The notes: a model not told the origin generated them from the letters alone. Shown: positions 24,547-34,076, counted from the first letter of the stretch. The stretch is 64,000 nucleotides of DNA from Pseudomonas sp. PB101 (GCF_009764265.1 NZ_RWIR01000043.1:1-64000); one strand, 5' to 3'. Made by a program: numbers and translations.

Positions 24547-25668
24547 ATGGACATGCAGGAACGTTTTCACGAAACGGGTAACCCGATGTTCAACGATAAC
24601 GCGCTTAAATTGGGCGTTTTCGGAACCAACTGTTCAAATGCCTGTGCTATTACGACTGCCGAGTCAACGTTTGAGCCCACATTTGAACACAACGTCAAAA
24701 TCGCCAAGCAGCTTGAGGCGGCAGGCTGGGAGTGTATGGTGCCCATCGCTCGCTGGCGTGGATTTGGTGGGGAGACAAACTTCAACGGCAGTAACATGGA
24801 AACATTCACATGGGCAGCCGCCATGGCCGCAGTGACCACCAAACTGCAATTTTTCTCCACCACTCACGTACCGACCATTCACCCGATCGTTGCCGCAAAA
24901 ATGGCGACCACGATTGACCATATTTCCAAGGGGCGTTTCGGCCTCAACCTGGTCACTGGATGGTTTACGCCGGAAATGGAAATGTTTGGCCGTGAAATGA
25001 TGGAGCACGATCAGCGTTATGAATACGCTGATGAGTGGATGGACATCGTGGCGGGTCTCTGGGAACGCAATGGTGTCGACTACAATGGCGACTTCCATAA
25101 GACCAAAGACGCCGTGATGGAACCGAAGCCTTATAACAAGGCCGGTCGCCCGGTAATGATTTGCGCGGGATCGTCTGGCAAGGGACTGGATTTCACAGCG
25201 AAACACTGTGACTTCAACTTTGGTTTCATGCAAGACATGGAAAAGGGCGCTGCCTGGGTCAAGCATGTTAAAGAACTGGCTCGCTCAAAGTTTGGCCGAG
25301 AGTTGGGAACGTTTACCTCGTGCCCGGTCATTGTTCGCGAAACAGAAAAGGAAGCACGTGAATATTATGATTATTACGTGAAAGAGAAGGGAGACACGGT
25401 GGCGTGCGATAACCTCGCTGAGGTCTTGCAAGTACAGTCGCAAAATCACTCTCCGGAAATGTATCAGAAGTTCAAGGAGCGTTTTATCGCGGGTTGGGGG
25501 GGCTTCCCAATTGTAGGTTCTCCTGAGCAAGTCGCTCAAGGATTGATCGATCTGAAGAAGACAGGTGTCGACGGAACGCTGTTGACGATGGTCGATTATA
25601 ATGAAGAACTTCCTTTCTTTAATGAACGGGTCATGCCCTTGCTTAAGCAGGCGGGTCTGCGACAGTAA
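24547..25668 (+). CDS. RutA-family FMN-dependent monooxygenase (luciferase-like)
   Basis: A 373-residue TIM-barrel flavin monooxygenase. LKLGVFGTNCSNACAI, ARWRGFGGETNFNGSNMETF, ATTIDHISKGRFGLNLVTGW and PVMICAGSSGKGLDFTAKH align in order with RutA (pyrimidine oxygenase) and related amide- or thioether-cleaving enzymes such as DszA/EmoA. It would use reduced FMN and O2, supplied by the nearby flavin reductase, to oxygenate and probably open a ring or amide bond. An AGAGGA site precedes ATG at 24547. RutB amidase is not present nearby, so the substrate is unlikely to be uracil itself. A clear terminator follows. Confidence 0.9.
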   Translation: MDMQERFHETGNPMFNDNALKLGVFGTNCSNACAITTAESTFEPTFEHNVKIAKQLEAAGWECMVPIARWRGFGGETNFNGSNMETFTWAAAMAAVTTKLQFFSTTHVPTIHPIVAAKMATTIDHISKGRFGLNLVTGWFTPEMEMFGREMMEHDQRYEYADEWMDIVAGLWERNGVDYNGDFHKTKDAVMEPKPYNKAGRPVMICAGSSGKGLDFTAKHCDFNFGFMQDMEKGAAWVKHVKELARSKFGRELGTFTSCPVIVRETEKEAREYYDYYVKEKGDTVACDNLAEVLQVQSQNHSPEMYQKFKERFIAGWGGFPIVGSPEQVAQGLIDLKKTGVDGTLLTMVDYNEELPFFNERVMPLLKQAGLRQ

Positions 25669-25676
25669 AGTTATCG

Positions 25677-25706
25677 AAAGGTGTTTGCAGATTGCAAACA
25701 CCTTTT
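25677..25706 (+). terminator. Intrinsic terminator after the monooxygenase gene
   Basis: A 12-bp perfect stem AAAGGTGTTTGC-agatt-GCAAACACCTTT ending in a T-run, nine bases after the stop codon. It ends the flavin reductase-ribB-CMD-monooxygenase transcript. Confidence 0.9.
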
Positions 25707-25821
25707 GTGAGTAGTAGGTCAAGAATTTATTGTTGTGCGTGTGTGGTAATTGTGGCTCACATTTGCACGCGCGCATTCGTGTACTTTTAAAAAAAGGAGG
25801 CGATGCAGTAGTTTGCTGGTT

Positions 25822-25855
25822 TTGTATTGAGGTCAGGCGTCAATAATAAATACAA
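25822..25855. promoter_or_regulatory. Promoter/dyad region of the ABC importer operon
   Basis: TTGTATT ... AATACAA arms separated by 20 bases lie over an AT-rich TAATAAAT stretch that can act as -10, about 20-45 bases before the binding-protein start. No GntR-type CAGA-N3-TCTG site is present here, so this operon may be controlled differently. Confidence 0.3.
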
Positions 25856-25876
25856 TAATATTAGGCGGACAATGAA

Positions 25877-27037
25877 ATGAAGCGATTTGCTTATGCGGCA
25901 ATTCCCGTAATTTTTTTGCTGGCGAGTGCTGTTAGTGCTAAGGGGGTCGATGAACTACCCGCAGATCAACAGGCGCTTTATCAACGAGTTGATCCTCAAC
26001 TTCCTTTAGGGCCCAGCGCATTTCGCGATTTTGTGGCGAAAAAACAGCCACCTTGGAAGATCGGTTATGCTTCGACATATGCGGGTAATACTTGGCGAGC
26101 CTCCATTCAGGATGAGATGACCAATGTTATTCTGCCTGCCTATCAAAAAGCAGGGCTTATATCGGAACTGGTCGTCACTCAGTCCGACTTGAAAGACGCA
26201 GTCCAAATCCAACAAATGCGCCAAATGGTTGATAGCGGTGTTGATGCAATCATCATCTGCTGCTCAAATGTTACGGCCATCAATCAGACGATCGAATATG
26301 CCCATTCGAAAGGCGTCCCGGTATTTTCTTTCTCGGGTTATGTCACATCGCCTTATGCCATCAACGTTACCGAAAATAACACCCAAGGCGGTTATGCGGC
26401 GGGTAAATGGTTGGCCGAGAAAATCGGCGGTAAAGGTAATGTACTGTTGGTGTCGGGCATCCCGGGTTTTGCATCCTCAGACAGCTTTGATGCAGGCGCG
26501 AAGGGCGTATTGGCTGAATTCCCCGGTATCAAACTGGTAGGCAATGTCGCGGGTAACTGGACCGATCAGGTCGCCCAGGTCGAGGTGCAAAAATTCCTGG
26601 CGACAAACCCCGGCAAGGTGGATGGCATTGTCGTGCAGTCAGCCTCGGAAAATGGTGTGTTGAATGCTGTGCGGCAGTCGGGTCGCGACCTGATGCCGGT
26701 CGTGCTGGGTGGCGAGGCATCAGCGGCCTGTTTCTGGCGCAACAATCCGGGATTCATTGATCAAAGCTTTCATTTCTGGCCCCCTCGAGCCGAAGCTCGC
26801 ATGGTCTGGGACGTAATGATGCGCACCTTGGAGGGGCAGGGTCCCAAGGTTCAATCTATTCCGCGCCCGGTTATCACTTACAGCATTGATGAAGTGAACG
26901 CGGCCCTTGGGCAAAACTGTGATCCCAACTCTACGGCATGGTTAGAGCCGGCGAATGATGGTTGGTGGCCAAAGGAAGTGGCAGCAGGTTACTTCCTGCG
27001 CCCTGAAGATCCGCTCACTTGGCGTCCCAAGCCTTAA
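25877..27037 (+). CDS. Sugar-type ABC transporter periplasmic binding protein
   Basis: A 386-residue Peripla_BP_4 (ribose/autoinducer-2 class) protein. The signal peptide MKRFAYAAIPVIFLLASAVSA is followed by a 50-residue leader. The type-I binding fold follows: KIGYASTYAGNTWRASIQDE, VDAIIICCSNVTAINQTIEY, GGYAAGKWLAEKIGGKGNVL and GNWTDQVAQVEVQKFLATNP. It captures the ligand for the ATPase and two permeases encoded downstream. This class handles sugars, purines and other polar ring compounds; the surrounding monooxygenase genes suggest the pathway substrate rather than a simple sugar. Confidence 0.9.
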   Translation: MKRFAYAAIPVIFLLASAVSAKGVDELPADQQALYQRVDPQLPLGPSAFRDFVAKKQPPWKIGYASTYAGNTWRASIQDEMTNVILPAYQKAGLISELVVTQSDLKDAVQIQQMRQMVDSGVDAIIICCSNVTAINQTIEYAHSKGVPVFSFSGYVTSPYAINVTENNTQGGYAAGKWLAEKIGGKGNVLLVSGIPGFASSDSFDAGAKGVLAEFPGIKLVGNVAGNWTDQVAQVEVQKFLATNPGKVDGIVVQSASENGVLNAVRQSGRDLMPVVLGGEASAACFWRNNPGFIDQSFHFWPPRAEARMVWDVMMRTLEGQGPKVQSIPRPVITYSIDEVNAALGQNCDPNSTAWLEPANDGWWPKEVAAGYFLRPEDPLTWRPKP

Positions 27038-27093
27038 TCCAAAAGCCAATTCGCTTAACGCTCAACTAGCCAGCCTGGAAGAAGGGACCTGCT

Positions 27094-28665
27094 ATGAGTT
27101 CTGAACAGATTGTCGGTATTACCACTGTGCGCCTAAAAGGTGTTGCCAAGTCCTTCGGAGAAACACGAGCACTCAAAGGAGTGGATCTAGAGGCTCGTGC
27201 CGGTGAGGTACATGCAATAGTGGGGGAGAATGGATCAGGAAAAAGCACGCTGGCAAAAATCATGTCCGGCGTACTTTTGCCGGACCTGGGGGAGGTCACC
27301 ATTCTGGGTCGAAGCCCTCGTTCACCGATTGAGGCACGTGACGCGGGCCTGGCGACGATTTTTCAGGAGGTTCTCATCGCTCAGGAGGCAAGCGTTCTTG
27401 ACAACCTTTATGTCGGTCACGACAAGCTTTTTCGAACAGTCTCTACCCGAGCAGAACGTGAGAGCGCAGCGGCCGAATTGATGGCGCGTTTAGTCGGTCA
27501 ACCAGTGGACATAAATGCACTGGTTGGCACGTTGCCTCTAAGTGTGAAGCAGTGGATTGTTATTGCCCGCGCTATTTTGCGTTGTCCCAAGGTGCTGATT
27601 CTTGATGAGTCTTCCGCGGCGCTGGATCTTGATGCAACTTCTCGGTTGCACACGGAAATAGATCGTTTGCGCTCTGACGGCGCAACAATTTTGATCGTGA
27701 CGCATCGAATCGCAGAACTTGTACGCATTGCTGATCGTGCAACGATTTTGCGTGACGGCGAAAGCATCGGCGTTCTTGAGAAGTCGCAGATCACTGAAGA
27801 GAATCTGCTGGCGATGATGACGCCGCACGAGCGCAAGGTGATTTCGGCGTGCCACGTGGCGGGTACCGCGCGGAGGATCGAGGGTCCGCAAATCATGGCG
27901 GTCAATGATCTGCAGTTATCGGCGGGTACCGAACCGTTCAACTTTTCACTCCTGCAAGGACAGATTATCGGTGTGACCGGCTTGGACGGGCAGGGGCAAG
28001 ATGCGTTCTTGCGTGTAGTCGCCGGAATCGAGGTGGCTAACAGCGGCGTACTTGAGGTTCACGCTGAGGACGGTACCTCCCGACTGTCTAGCCTCGCGGA
28101 TGCCGAGCGGTTGGGTGTCGCCTATGTATCGGGCGATCGAAAACGCGAAGGAATTTTTCCCGATCAAAGCATCTTCGAAAACTTGGCTATCGGAATATAC
28201 CGCCGTTGCCTTGGCCCGCTTGGAGTCATTCGACGGTCTGGTATCAACGAGATCTACCAGGCCGAGGTGAGTCGTCTGCACATCAAGATCGGCCTGGCGT
28301 CGAATAAAATCACGTCGCTGTCAGGGGGCAATCAACAGAAAGTGTTGATTGGTCGTGCGTTTGCGCGCAACCCGAGGGTGATCGTTTTGAACGATCCCGC
28401 CCGTGGCGTCGATTTAGGCACGAAACGTGACCTCTACGCAGAGTTACGACGCTTCGCCGATGCAGGTGGTGCGGTCATTTACATGTCTTCTGAAATGGAG
28501 GAGTTCCAGGGGTTCGTAGACCGGGTTGAAGTGTTTGTAAAAAACACGGTCTTCCGATCCCTGAGTGGCAACTCTATTAATGAGGATGAAATGTTGGCAG
28601 CGATGTTTGGGCAGGAATCCTGCGAGCATCAGCTTTCTGACCGTCGGGAGGGCGTAAGCGCATGA
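27094..28665 (+). CDS. Sugar-type ABC transporter ATP-binding protein (duplicated NBD)
   Basis: A 523-residue RbsA/MglA-type ATPase with two nucleotide-binding domains. The first half has Walker A GENGSGKST (about residues 47-55), Q-loop FQEVL and Walker B VLILDESSA, but its signature is the unusual LPLSVKQ. The second half has a degenerate P-loop (GLDGQGQD), as is normal for this class, and the signature LSGGNQQK with VIVLNDPARG. It energises import through the two permeases downstream and overlaps the first of them by four bases (ATGA). Confidence 0.92.
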   Translation: MSSEQIVGITTVRLKGVAKSFGETRALKGVDLEARAGEVHAIVGENGSGKSTLAKIMSGVLLPDLGEVTILGRSPRSPIEARDAGLATIFQEVLIAQEASVLDNLYVGHDKLFRTVSTRAERESAAAELMARLVGQPVDINALVGTLPLSVKQWIVIARAILRCPKVLILDESSAALDLDATSRLHTEIDRLRSDGATILIVTHRIAELVRIADRATILRDGESIGVLEKSQITEENLLAMMTPHERKVISACHVAGTARRIEGPQIMAVNDLQLSAGTEPFNFSLLQGQIIGVTGLDGQGQDAFLRVVAGIEVANSGVLEVHAEDGTSRLSSLADAERLGVAYVSGDRKREGIFPDQSIFENLAIGIYRRCLGPLGVIRRSGINEIYQAEVSRLHIKIGLASNKITSLSGGNQQKVLIGRAFARNPRVIVLNDPARGVDLGTKRDLYAELRRFADAGGAVIYMSSEMEEFQGFVDRVEVFVKNTVFRSLSGNSINEDEMLAAMFGQESCEHQLSDRREGVSA

Positions 28666-29630
28666 GTCATTCACAACGATTGCTGGCGCAGTATCGCTAC
28701 CTTGCGGTGCCTTGCGCACTGTTTTTTGCCTTGGCGGTGCTGGCGTTGTTGCGCACGCCCAACTTATTTTCGTTCAGTGGTCTGGCGGGTGCGGTACTGG
28801 TGGCGACCCCTCTGATCCTTTGCACCCTAGCGCTTACTCCAACAGTGATGGCAGGGCGAGGAACCGTAGACCTGTCAGTGGGCCCGTTAATGGGATTCAT
28901 CAACGTTACGTTGATAGCCTGGCTCACAAAGAGCGGAGTCACTCATCCAATTGCAATTTTTGGCTGGGCCATGTTGGTAGGGGTCTTGTGGCAAATAGGA
29001 CAAGCCTTAATCATTATCCATGTCCGCGTCGCACCGATCATCGTTACGTTGTCCAGCTACCTCATATTAACAGGCGTCAATCTACTGATCATGCAACGGG
29101 CTGGCGGTTTGGCGCCTGATTGGATGATGAGCTGGGGGGCCGGTATCAGTCTTCTGTCCCCGGTCAGTTTTGTGCTGTTAGGGGCTATTGCTCTGTGGTT
29201 CCTTTTTTGGAGGTCGGCCTTTCACACCCATCTGCGCTTGACTGGGGCCGATGAAAGAATGGCCTATACCGCGGGAATCAAGATTGAGACCGTACGTATT
29301 GGTGCTCATATCTTGAGTGGAGTTTTTGTAGGGTTGGCGGCAGTGAGTTACACCGCATTAATTTCTTCTGGAGATCCGACCCAGGGCAGCACCTACACGC
29401 TTCAGGCGGTGACGGCTTTGGTTCTCGGGGGCGCAAGTTTGGCCGGAGGACGTGGTGGGGCAATAGGGTCGATCCTTGGCGCTTTGAATATGTTCCTGAT
29501 TGCCAACCTACTGGCGACATTCAACTTTGGGACTATTTCGGGGTCAGCGACCAAGCTCGCATTCGGGCTAATTCTGATTATTTCCCTCTTGGTAAATGTA
29601 CTGGCGGTTAGCCGGGTGCGAGCCCGATAG
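28662..29630 (+). CDS. Sugar-type ABC transporter permease
   Basis: A 322-residue BPD_transp_2 permease with eight to ten hydrophobic helices. The family signature region is AGRGTVDLSVGPLMGFINVT (about residues 66-85), and a C-terminal ALVLGGASLAGGRGGAIGSI motif contacts the ATPase. It overlaps the ATPase stop codon, so the genes are translationally coupled. It pairs with the distinct second permease to form the channel. Confidence 0.9.
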   Translation: MSHSQRLLAQYRYLAVPCALFFALAVLALLRTPNLFSFSGLAGAVLVATPLILCTLALTPTVMAGRGTVDLSVGPLMGFINVTLIAWLTKSGVTHPIAIFGWAMLVGVLWQIGQALIIIHVRVAPIIVTLSSYLILTGVNLLIMQRAGGLAPDWMMSWGAGISLLSPVSFVLLGAIALWFLFWRSAFHTHLRLTGADERMAYTAGIKIETVRIGAHILSGVFVGLAAVSYTALISSGDPTQGSTYTLQAVTALVLGGASLAGGRGGAIGSILGALNMFLIANLLATFNFGTISGSATKLAFGLILIISLLVNVLAVSRVRAR

Positions 29631-29639
29631 GAGTCTCAT

Positions 29640-30668
29640 ATGCCTGTGTTCCAACTTTTTTCGCAGTTGAAGCTAGCCCCCGCGAGCCGACTGCACGATA
29701 GCCTGCGCGAGAATCGAGCCATCGCCATCGGTACTGCTCTGTTGATTATGCTTGTAGTGTGCGGTGCATTGACGGTAAGTGGATTTCTTTCTTTGCAAAA
29801 TGCTAGATCGATTCTGTTGCTCGCTGCGTTCTTGGGCTTGGCGTCGATCGGGCAGACAATGGTTTCGCTGTTGGGTGGATTGGATCTTTCCATTCCATTT
29901 GTGATCGGCGCCGCCAATATTCTTTTGCCTAGACTGCTTAATAACGGAATACCGCCTGCCGCAGCGATCATCATCATTCTGGCACTGGGGATGGTGGTTG
30001 GTTGCATCAATGGCTTGCTTAGCTATCGATTGCAAGGCCAGGCACTGATCATGTCATTGGGTGTGGGCTTCGCGGTAGTTGGAGCAACCGAGATCTATAC
30101 AGCGCTTGGTTCTGCATTCGGTGGGAATAGTTTCGCGCCGGTTCCGGCGTGGCTCACTAACCTCTCGGCTTTTAACGGAAAGTTTTTTGGCCTGCCAATT
30201 CCACCTGTTGTGATTATTTGGTTAGTTATTAGCCTTACCATAATCTGGGTTATGAAAAACACGTGGTTTGGCCGGGGTATCTATGCCCTCGGTGGAAGTC
30301 GTACTGCAGCATCACGCCTGCAGATATCGGAAATACGCACCTGGACAGCGGTGCACGGTATCGCCGGTGTGATGTCAGCGCTTACGGGTGTGCTGCTGCT
30401 GGGATTTTCCGGGGGCGGTTATGTCGGTGTAGGAGATCCTTACCTATTCAGCACCGTTGCCGCAGTAGTCATCGGCGGTACGTCCCTTCTGGGGGGCGCG
30501 GGGGGGTACGGTGCCACAGTTTTGGGTGTACTGGTACTCACCGTTCTGAGTTCATTGCTGGTTGGCATGGGGATGACTTATGCAGGCCAGCAGGCGGTGA
30601 TTGGATTGCTAATCGTGCCCATGGTTGCGGTATATGCACGTCTTCCTCATATCCGTAATCAAATCTGA
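29640..30668 (+). CDS. Sugar-type ABC transporter permease (second subunit)
   Basis: A 342-residue BPD_transp_2 permease preceded by a TAGGAG site. It contains IGQTMVSLLGGLDLSIPFVI (about residues 77-96), the equivalent of the G-x-DLS signature in its partner, and VVIGGTSLLGGAGGYGATVL. The first 35 residues are hydrophilic and probably cytoplasmic. Two different permeases make this a heterodimeric importer. The gene ends the operon; a hairpin follows between it and the convergent RidA-like gene. Confidence 0.9.
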   Translation: MPVFQLFSQLKLAPASRLHDSLRENRAIAIGTALLIMLVVCGALTVSGFLSLQNARSILLLAAFLGLASIGQTMVSLLGGLDLSIPFVIGAANILLPRLLNNGIPPAAAIIIILALGMVVGCINGLLSYRLQGQALIMSLGVGFAVVGATEIYTALGSAFGGNSFAPVPAWLTNLSAFNGKFFGLPIPPVVIIWLVISLTIIWVMKNTWFGRGIYALGGSRTAASRLQISEIRTWTAVHGIAGVMSALTGVLLLGFSGGGYVGVGDPYLFSTVAAVVIGGTSLLGGAGGYGATVLGVLVLTVLSSLLVGMGMTYAGQQAVIGLLIVPMVAVYARLPHIRNQI

Positions 30669-30735
30669 TAAGTAGCAGTGATAGGGGCGCTGCCTCCTAA
30701 CATAATGGAACGCACTGCAGGCCGAACAGATAATG

Positions 30736-30770
30736 TGCAACTCATACAGCAGGATGCCTAATGAGTTGCA
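30736..30770. terminator. Convergent-gene hairpin
   Basis: A perfect 10-bp stem TGCAACTCAT ... ATGAGTTGCA with a 15-base loop lies between the end of the importer operon and the end of the leftward RidA-like gene. It has no strong T-run, so bidirectional termination is a suggestion. Confidence 0.45.
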
Positions 30771-30854
30771 ATATAAGGCATGTTATTCGCAGGAGGGCAG
30801 GAGTGACTAGTTAATTGGTCTGAAGGGTGTATCTTGTGGGTGAAATGTAAAACG

Positions 30855-31640
30855 CTAACTTCCTGCCAAAATCAGTTCGCGCCTTGCCCCTCTCGCCTCA
30901 AGTTCCACTTCACCACCCGAAATCGGTGGGCGTGCCCTGTATACGACCACCCCCCGACTCAGTGTCTCGCCCAATTCTCCAAGTAACGTGCTTTCCCAGA
31001 GATTGGGAATCTCATGCACATGAAAAATCGCGATCTGGTTGGCATCTCGCCACGACAGGCCCAGTCTGGAGAGGCTCGCGCTGATCACGTCAATTGTGTA
31101 CCTGGCACGTTGATGCATGGCCGTCGTGCTAGTGTCGCCTTCGGCGATGACACTGCCATCCGGCGCAATATCCGCTGTGCCAGACAGACAAAAGCCTCCG
31201 TCCTTCGACGTCGTAGGTGCTGTGTAGCTGAAGGCACACAAAGATGCTGTTTGCGGTGGGTGGTCCGCGAGCGCGATGTTCGAACGGCACACTCCACTGA
31301 GGTCTCCATACATCAATCCCCAGCGACGCAATTGCGCCAAGTATGGAGTATTGAAGTTAGTCCAGTCTTCCGAGGTCAATTGCGCTGGCACGCGCATCTC
31401 GATGCCACAGAAGGCTTGCACAGGTCGACCGACTTTGTTCAGAAAAGCTTCGATGAATGGATAAGCCTGATCCAGTGGTAGCCATGTCTGCAACTGTACC
31501 CGGACCACCTCGAAACCTTCATGGGGCACGATGCCGGTGCAATACGCCATACCGCCAGGCAGGATTTTGTAGTTACCCGCTGCGTTGTCGAGCAAAAACA
31601 ATGCGTCTGGGCCTTGGGAAGAACAAAGGTCTTGGGTCAT
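30855..31640 (-). CDS. RidA/YjgF-like protein, long form (CnbZ-like)
   Basis: A 261-residue protein, twice the length of ordinary RidA. The N-terminal half contains ILPGGMAYCTGIVPHEGFEV (about residues 26-45). The C-terminal half has a recognisable YjgF-like region (GFCLSGTADIAPDGSVIAEG, TIDVISASLSRLGLSWRDAN, YRARPP). This architecture recalls 2-aminomuconate-type deaminases of the CnbZ group, which hydrolyse enamine or imine intermediates. In the Rut pathway the RidA-like RutC acts on an aminoacrylate, so an analogous deaminase step is plausible here. AGGA precedes the ATG at 31640. Confidence 0.75.
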   Translation of the reverse strand: MTQDLCSSQGPDALFLLDNAAGNYKILPGGMAYCTGIVPHEGFEVVRVQLQTWLPLDQAYPFIEAFLNKVGRPVQAFCGIEMRVPAQLTSEDWTNFNTPYLAQLRRWGLMYGDLSGVCRSNIALADHPPQTASLCAFSYTAPTTSKDGGFCLSGTADIAPDGSVIAEGDTSTTAMHQRARYTIDVISASLSRLGLSWRDANQIAIFHVHEIPNLWESTLLGELGETLSRGVVVYRARPPISGGEVELEARGARRELILAGS

Positions 31641-31870
31641 TGATCGATTCCTGCAAAGTGAGAACAGTTAAATCGCGGGAGTTGCGCGAGAACGCATTTT
31701 TTATATTGGATTTCAGCTCGCCAGGAGCCAGCAGGAAGATGGGGTGGACTGTCAGGTACGCCACCCAATGCTGAATAAGCTTTCATGCCTGTACCTTCCC
31801 GACTGGGTCGGTAGGTGAAGTGTAAGTGCTGCATAAACAGAAAGTAACGGGCCTTTGGCGCATAACTGTC

Positions 31871-31975
31871 ATGCAAAAAATGCACGATTTACTGGGTAGA
31901 GTTGGCCCGGATGGACTGGTGACCTTCGTGGCTATGGCGGAGGTTCGCAGCTTCAACGACGTCTACCAGGGCTGA
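31871..31975 (+). pseudogene. N-terminal remnant of a LysR regulator
   Basis: A frame starting MQKMHDLLGRVGPDGLVTFV and reaching VRSFNDVYQG before TGA closely follows the N-terminus of the LysR protein at 13641 (MHNMQELLGRVTLDELSAFV...SFTDA). The remaining HTH and the whole effector domain are missing. The rest of the 31641-32206 gap is AT-rich and holds no gene that I can support. Confidence 0.65.
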
Positions 31976-32206
31976 AGCTGGGTTCTGCCCTGGGTCAATA
32001 CGGTTTTGAACTCGCTGATCACAGACGTGATTCATCGATAAAATTTATGATCAGATAAAAAAATATCAGCTTTTTAATCATTTTTTCAATACGTAAAATG
32101 AGTAGTAGATAGCGCAAAAATGATTAATTACGTGAGTCTATCTCCATGCCAGATCGCTACTCCAGTTTTAAGGCCACAGTCAGTTTCACTCGCCAGAGGA
32201 GCGATT

Positions 32207-33076
32207 ATGTCTAGAGTTTCCCATCAAGAGCTGAGGTGCGAATTTCGTAAGCTGCTTGCATCGTGTGCCTGTTATCACACTGCATCTGTGTTCGACCCTA
32301 TGTCCGCAAGAATTGCTGCTGACCTGGGATTTGAAGTCGGCATTCTCGGCGGATCCGTCGCTTCATTGCAGGTATTGGCTGCGCCCGACTTCGCCCTTAT
32401 TACGCTGAGTGAATTTGCAGAGCAGGCGACGCGGATTGGACGAGTCGCACAACTGCCGATCATTGCCGATGCCGATCATGGTTATGGCAATGCGCTGAAT
32501 GTCATGCGTACAGTGGCTGAGCTGGAGCGTTCTGGAGTCGCTGCACTGACTATCGAAGATACGCTCTTGCCGGCACAGTTTGGCCGTAAATCGACGGATC
32601 TCATATCCATTGAGGAGGGCAGCGGAAAAATCAAAGCGGCCGTTGAATCTCGAGTTGATTCGCAGCTCGCTATCATTGCCCGTACCAATGCAAGCTCGTT
32701 ATCCGTCGCACAAGTGACGAGCCGTATTCAGGCCTACACAGATGCTGGTGCAGATGCCATTTGTCTCGTAGGTGTGAAGGATTTTGAGCATTTGGAGCAG
32801 ATTGCCGAAGGCATGACGCTCCCTCTGATGCTGGTGACTTATGGAAATCCTGAACTTTGCGACAGCGAACGTCTAGGTTCGCTGGGTGTACGGATTGTTG
32901 TTGCTGGCCATGCCGCCTATTTTGCTTCGATCAAAGCGACATATGACTGTTTGCGCGAACAGCGTAATATCACTCGCAGCACATCTGACCTGAGCGCTAC
33001 AGAATTGACCCATACCTATACGCGACCTGAGCGTTTCCAGGTGTGGGCCAAAGAATTCATGAACGTTGATGAGTAG
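32207..33076 (+). CDS. Oxaloacetate decarboxylase-like protein of the PEP mutase/isocitrate lyase superfamily (PA4872 type)
   Basis: A 289-residue enzyme matching, from memory, the P. aeruginosa PA4872 family (about 287 residues): [40 protein letters not shown], metal-binding [16 protein letters not shown] (about residues 80-95), [14 protein letters not shown] and IIARTNA. The canonical Lys/Cys loop of isocitrate lyase is absent, as in the decarboxylase branch. The known reaction is Mg-dependent oxaloacetate to pyruvate plus CO2. The start at 32207 follows GAGGAG; the extension to 32120 lacks a site. It may finish a pathway producing a C4 dicarboxylate. Confidence 0.88.
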   Translation: MSRVSHQELRCEFRKLLASCACYHTASVFDPMSARIAADLGFEVGILGGSVASLQVLAAPDFALITLSEFAEQATRIGRVAQLPIIADADHGYGNALNVMRTVAELERSGVAALTIEDTLLPAQFGRKSTDLISIEEGSGKIKAAVESRVDSQLAIIARTNASSLSVAQVTSRIQAYTDAGADAICLVGVKDFEHLEQIAEGMTLPLMLVTYGNPELCDSERLGSLGVRIVVAGHAAYFASIKATYDCLREQRNITRSTSDLSATELTHTYTRPERFQVWAKEFMNVDE

Positions 33077-33137
33077 TGAATTACTTTTGACTGTCACGCC
33101 TGCCAGTACAAAAACCGCAAGTTAGCCGTGGCGGTGT

Positions 33138-34013
33138 TTACTGATTTTTCTGAACCTGTTCGGTAATCAATTGAACAAGCACCTTCACCGGTTCCGTCAG
33201 GCTTCTGCGTGCGCGGTGTACGAGGCCTATATCTCGGTGGAAGGTGCGTTGTTTCAAGTCTACAGCGCGTACCTCTGCTGGCCATCCTTGATGTGTCGCT
33301 GTTTCTGGGACCAGTGCTACGCCGACCCCATTGGCGACCAGTTTGATGATCGCATCCAGCTCATCGAGCTCGCATACCTCACGTAAAGACACATGCGTTT
33401 GTCGCAAGAATCGGTCGACCTGCCGACCACCAAAAGAAGATCGGTCATAGCGAATGAAAGGCTGACTGGAAACCAGTTCGGACCAGTCATCTCCCGGCAT
33501 GTCGACCGGGACAATCAGGCGGTAGGGTTCGCGCGCCAGTGTGGTCCAGCGCAAATCGCTTTGAAGTGAGAACGGAGGGCGGATGATTGCAGCCATATCG
33601 ATCTCGCCAGCATCGACCTGGTTGACCAATTCCATGGACAGGCCAGGAATGACGCGAGTTCGGCATTCAGGACATTGCTGATGAAAGTGAGCGAGGGCGT
33701 CGGGCAAAAAAGAGCGCTGCACGGAGGCAATGGCTCCGACAGTGACCAAAATGCTGGCGGGGAGACCTACCGTCGTAGTGCCCAGATTACTGAACTGGCG
33801 GACCAGTTCCTGCCCCTGCAGTAAAACCTGATGCCCCATTCGGTTCAGATGCGCTGAGCGTCCTTTGCGATCGAACAGCTCGATCCCTAGCTCTGCCTCG
33901 AGGCGTTGCATTTGTGCGCTGACTGCCGCTTGTGTAAGTCCTATTTTGCTACCGGCAGCAGCAAAAGTGCCTTCTCTCGCCACGGCGATAAATGTTTTCA
34001 GTTCTTTAATCAT
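33138..34013 (-). CDS. LysR-family transcriptional regulator
   Basis: A 291-residue LTTR: MIKELKTFIAVAREGTFAAA with recognition helix QAAVSAQMQRLEAELG, then a PBP2 effector domain (ILVTVGAIASVQRSFLPDAL, GVGVALVPETA). ATG at 34013 is preferred over an in-frame TTG at 34019. It is convergent with the oxaloacetate decarboxylase-like gene and lies 63 bases after the AraC gene in the same direction. Targets cannot be inferred with confidence. Confidence 0.87.
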   Translation of the reverse strand: MIKELKTFIAVAREGTFAAAGSKIGLTQAAVSAQMQRLEAELGIELFDRKGRSAHLNRMGHQVLLQGQELVRQFSNLGTTTVGLPASILVTVGAIASVQRSFLPDALAHFHQQCPECRTRVIPGLSMELVNQVDAGEIDMAAIIRPPFSLQSDLRWTTLAREPYRLIVPVDMPGDDWSELVSSQPFIRYDRSSFGGRQVDRFLRQTHVSLREVCELDELDAIIKLVANGVGVALVPETATHQGWPAEVRAVDLKQRTFHRDIGLVHRARRSLTEPVKVLVQLITEQVQKNQ

Positions 34014-34076
34014 CGGCAAATATTAATTGTGTTTTTGGCTAAAATACATTTATTTTTTTTGCGATTTGGTGGTGCG

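Noticed and set aside
27498..27941. Antisense frame over the ABC ATPase gene
   Set aside because: No motif and fully covered by the RbsA-type ATPase.
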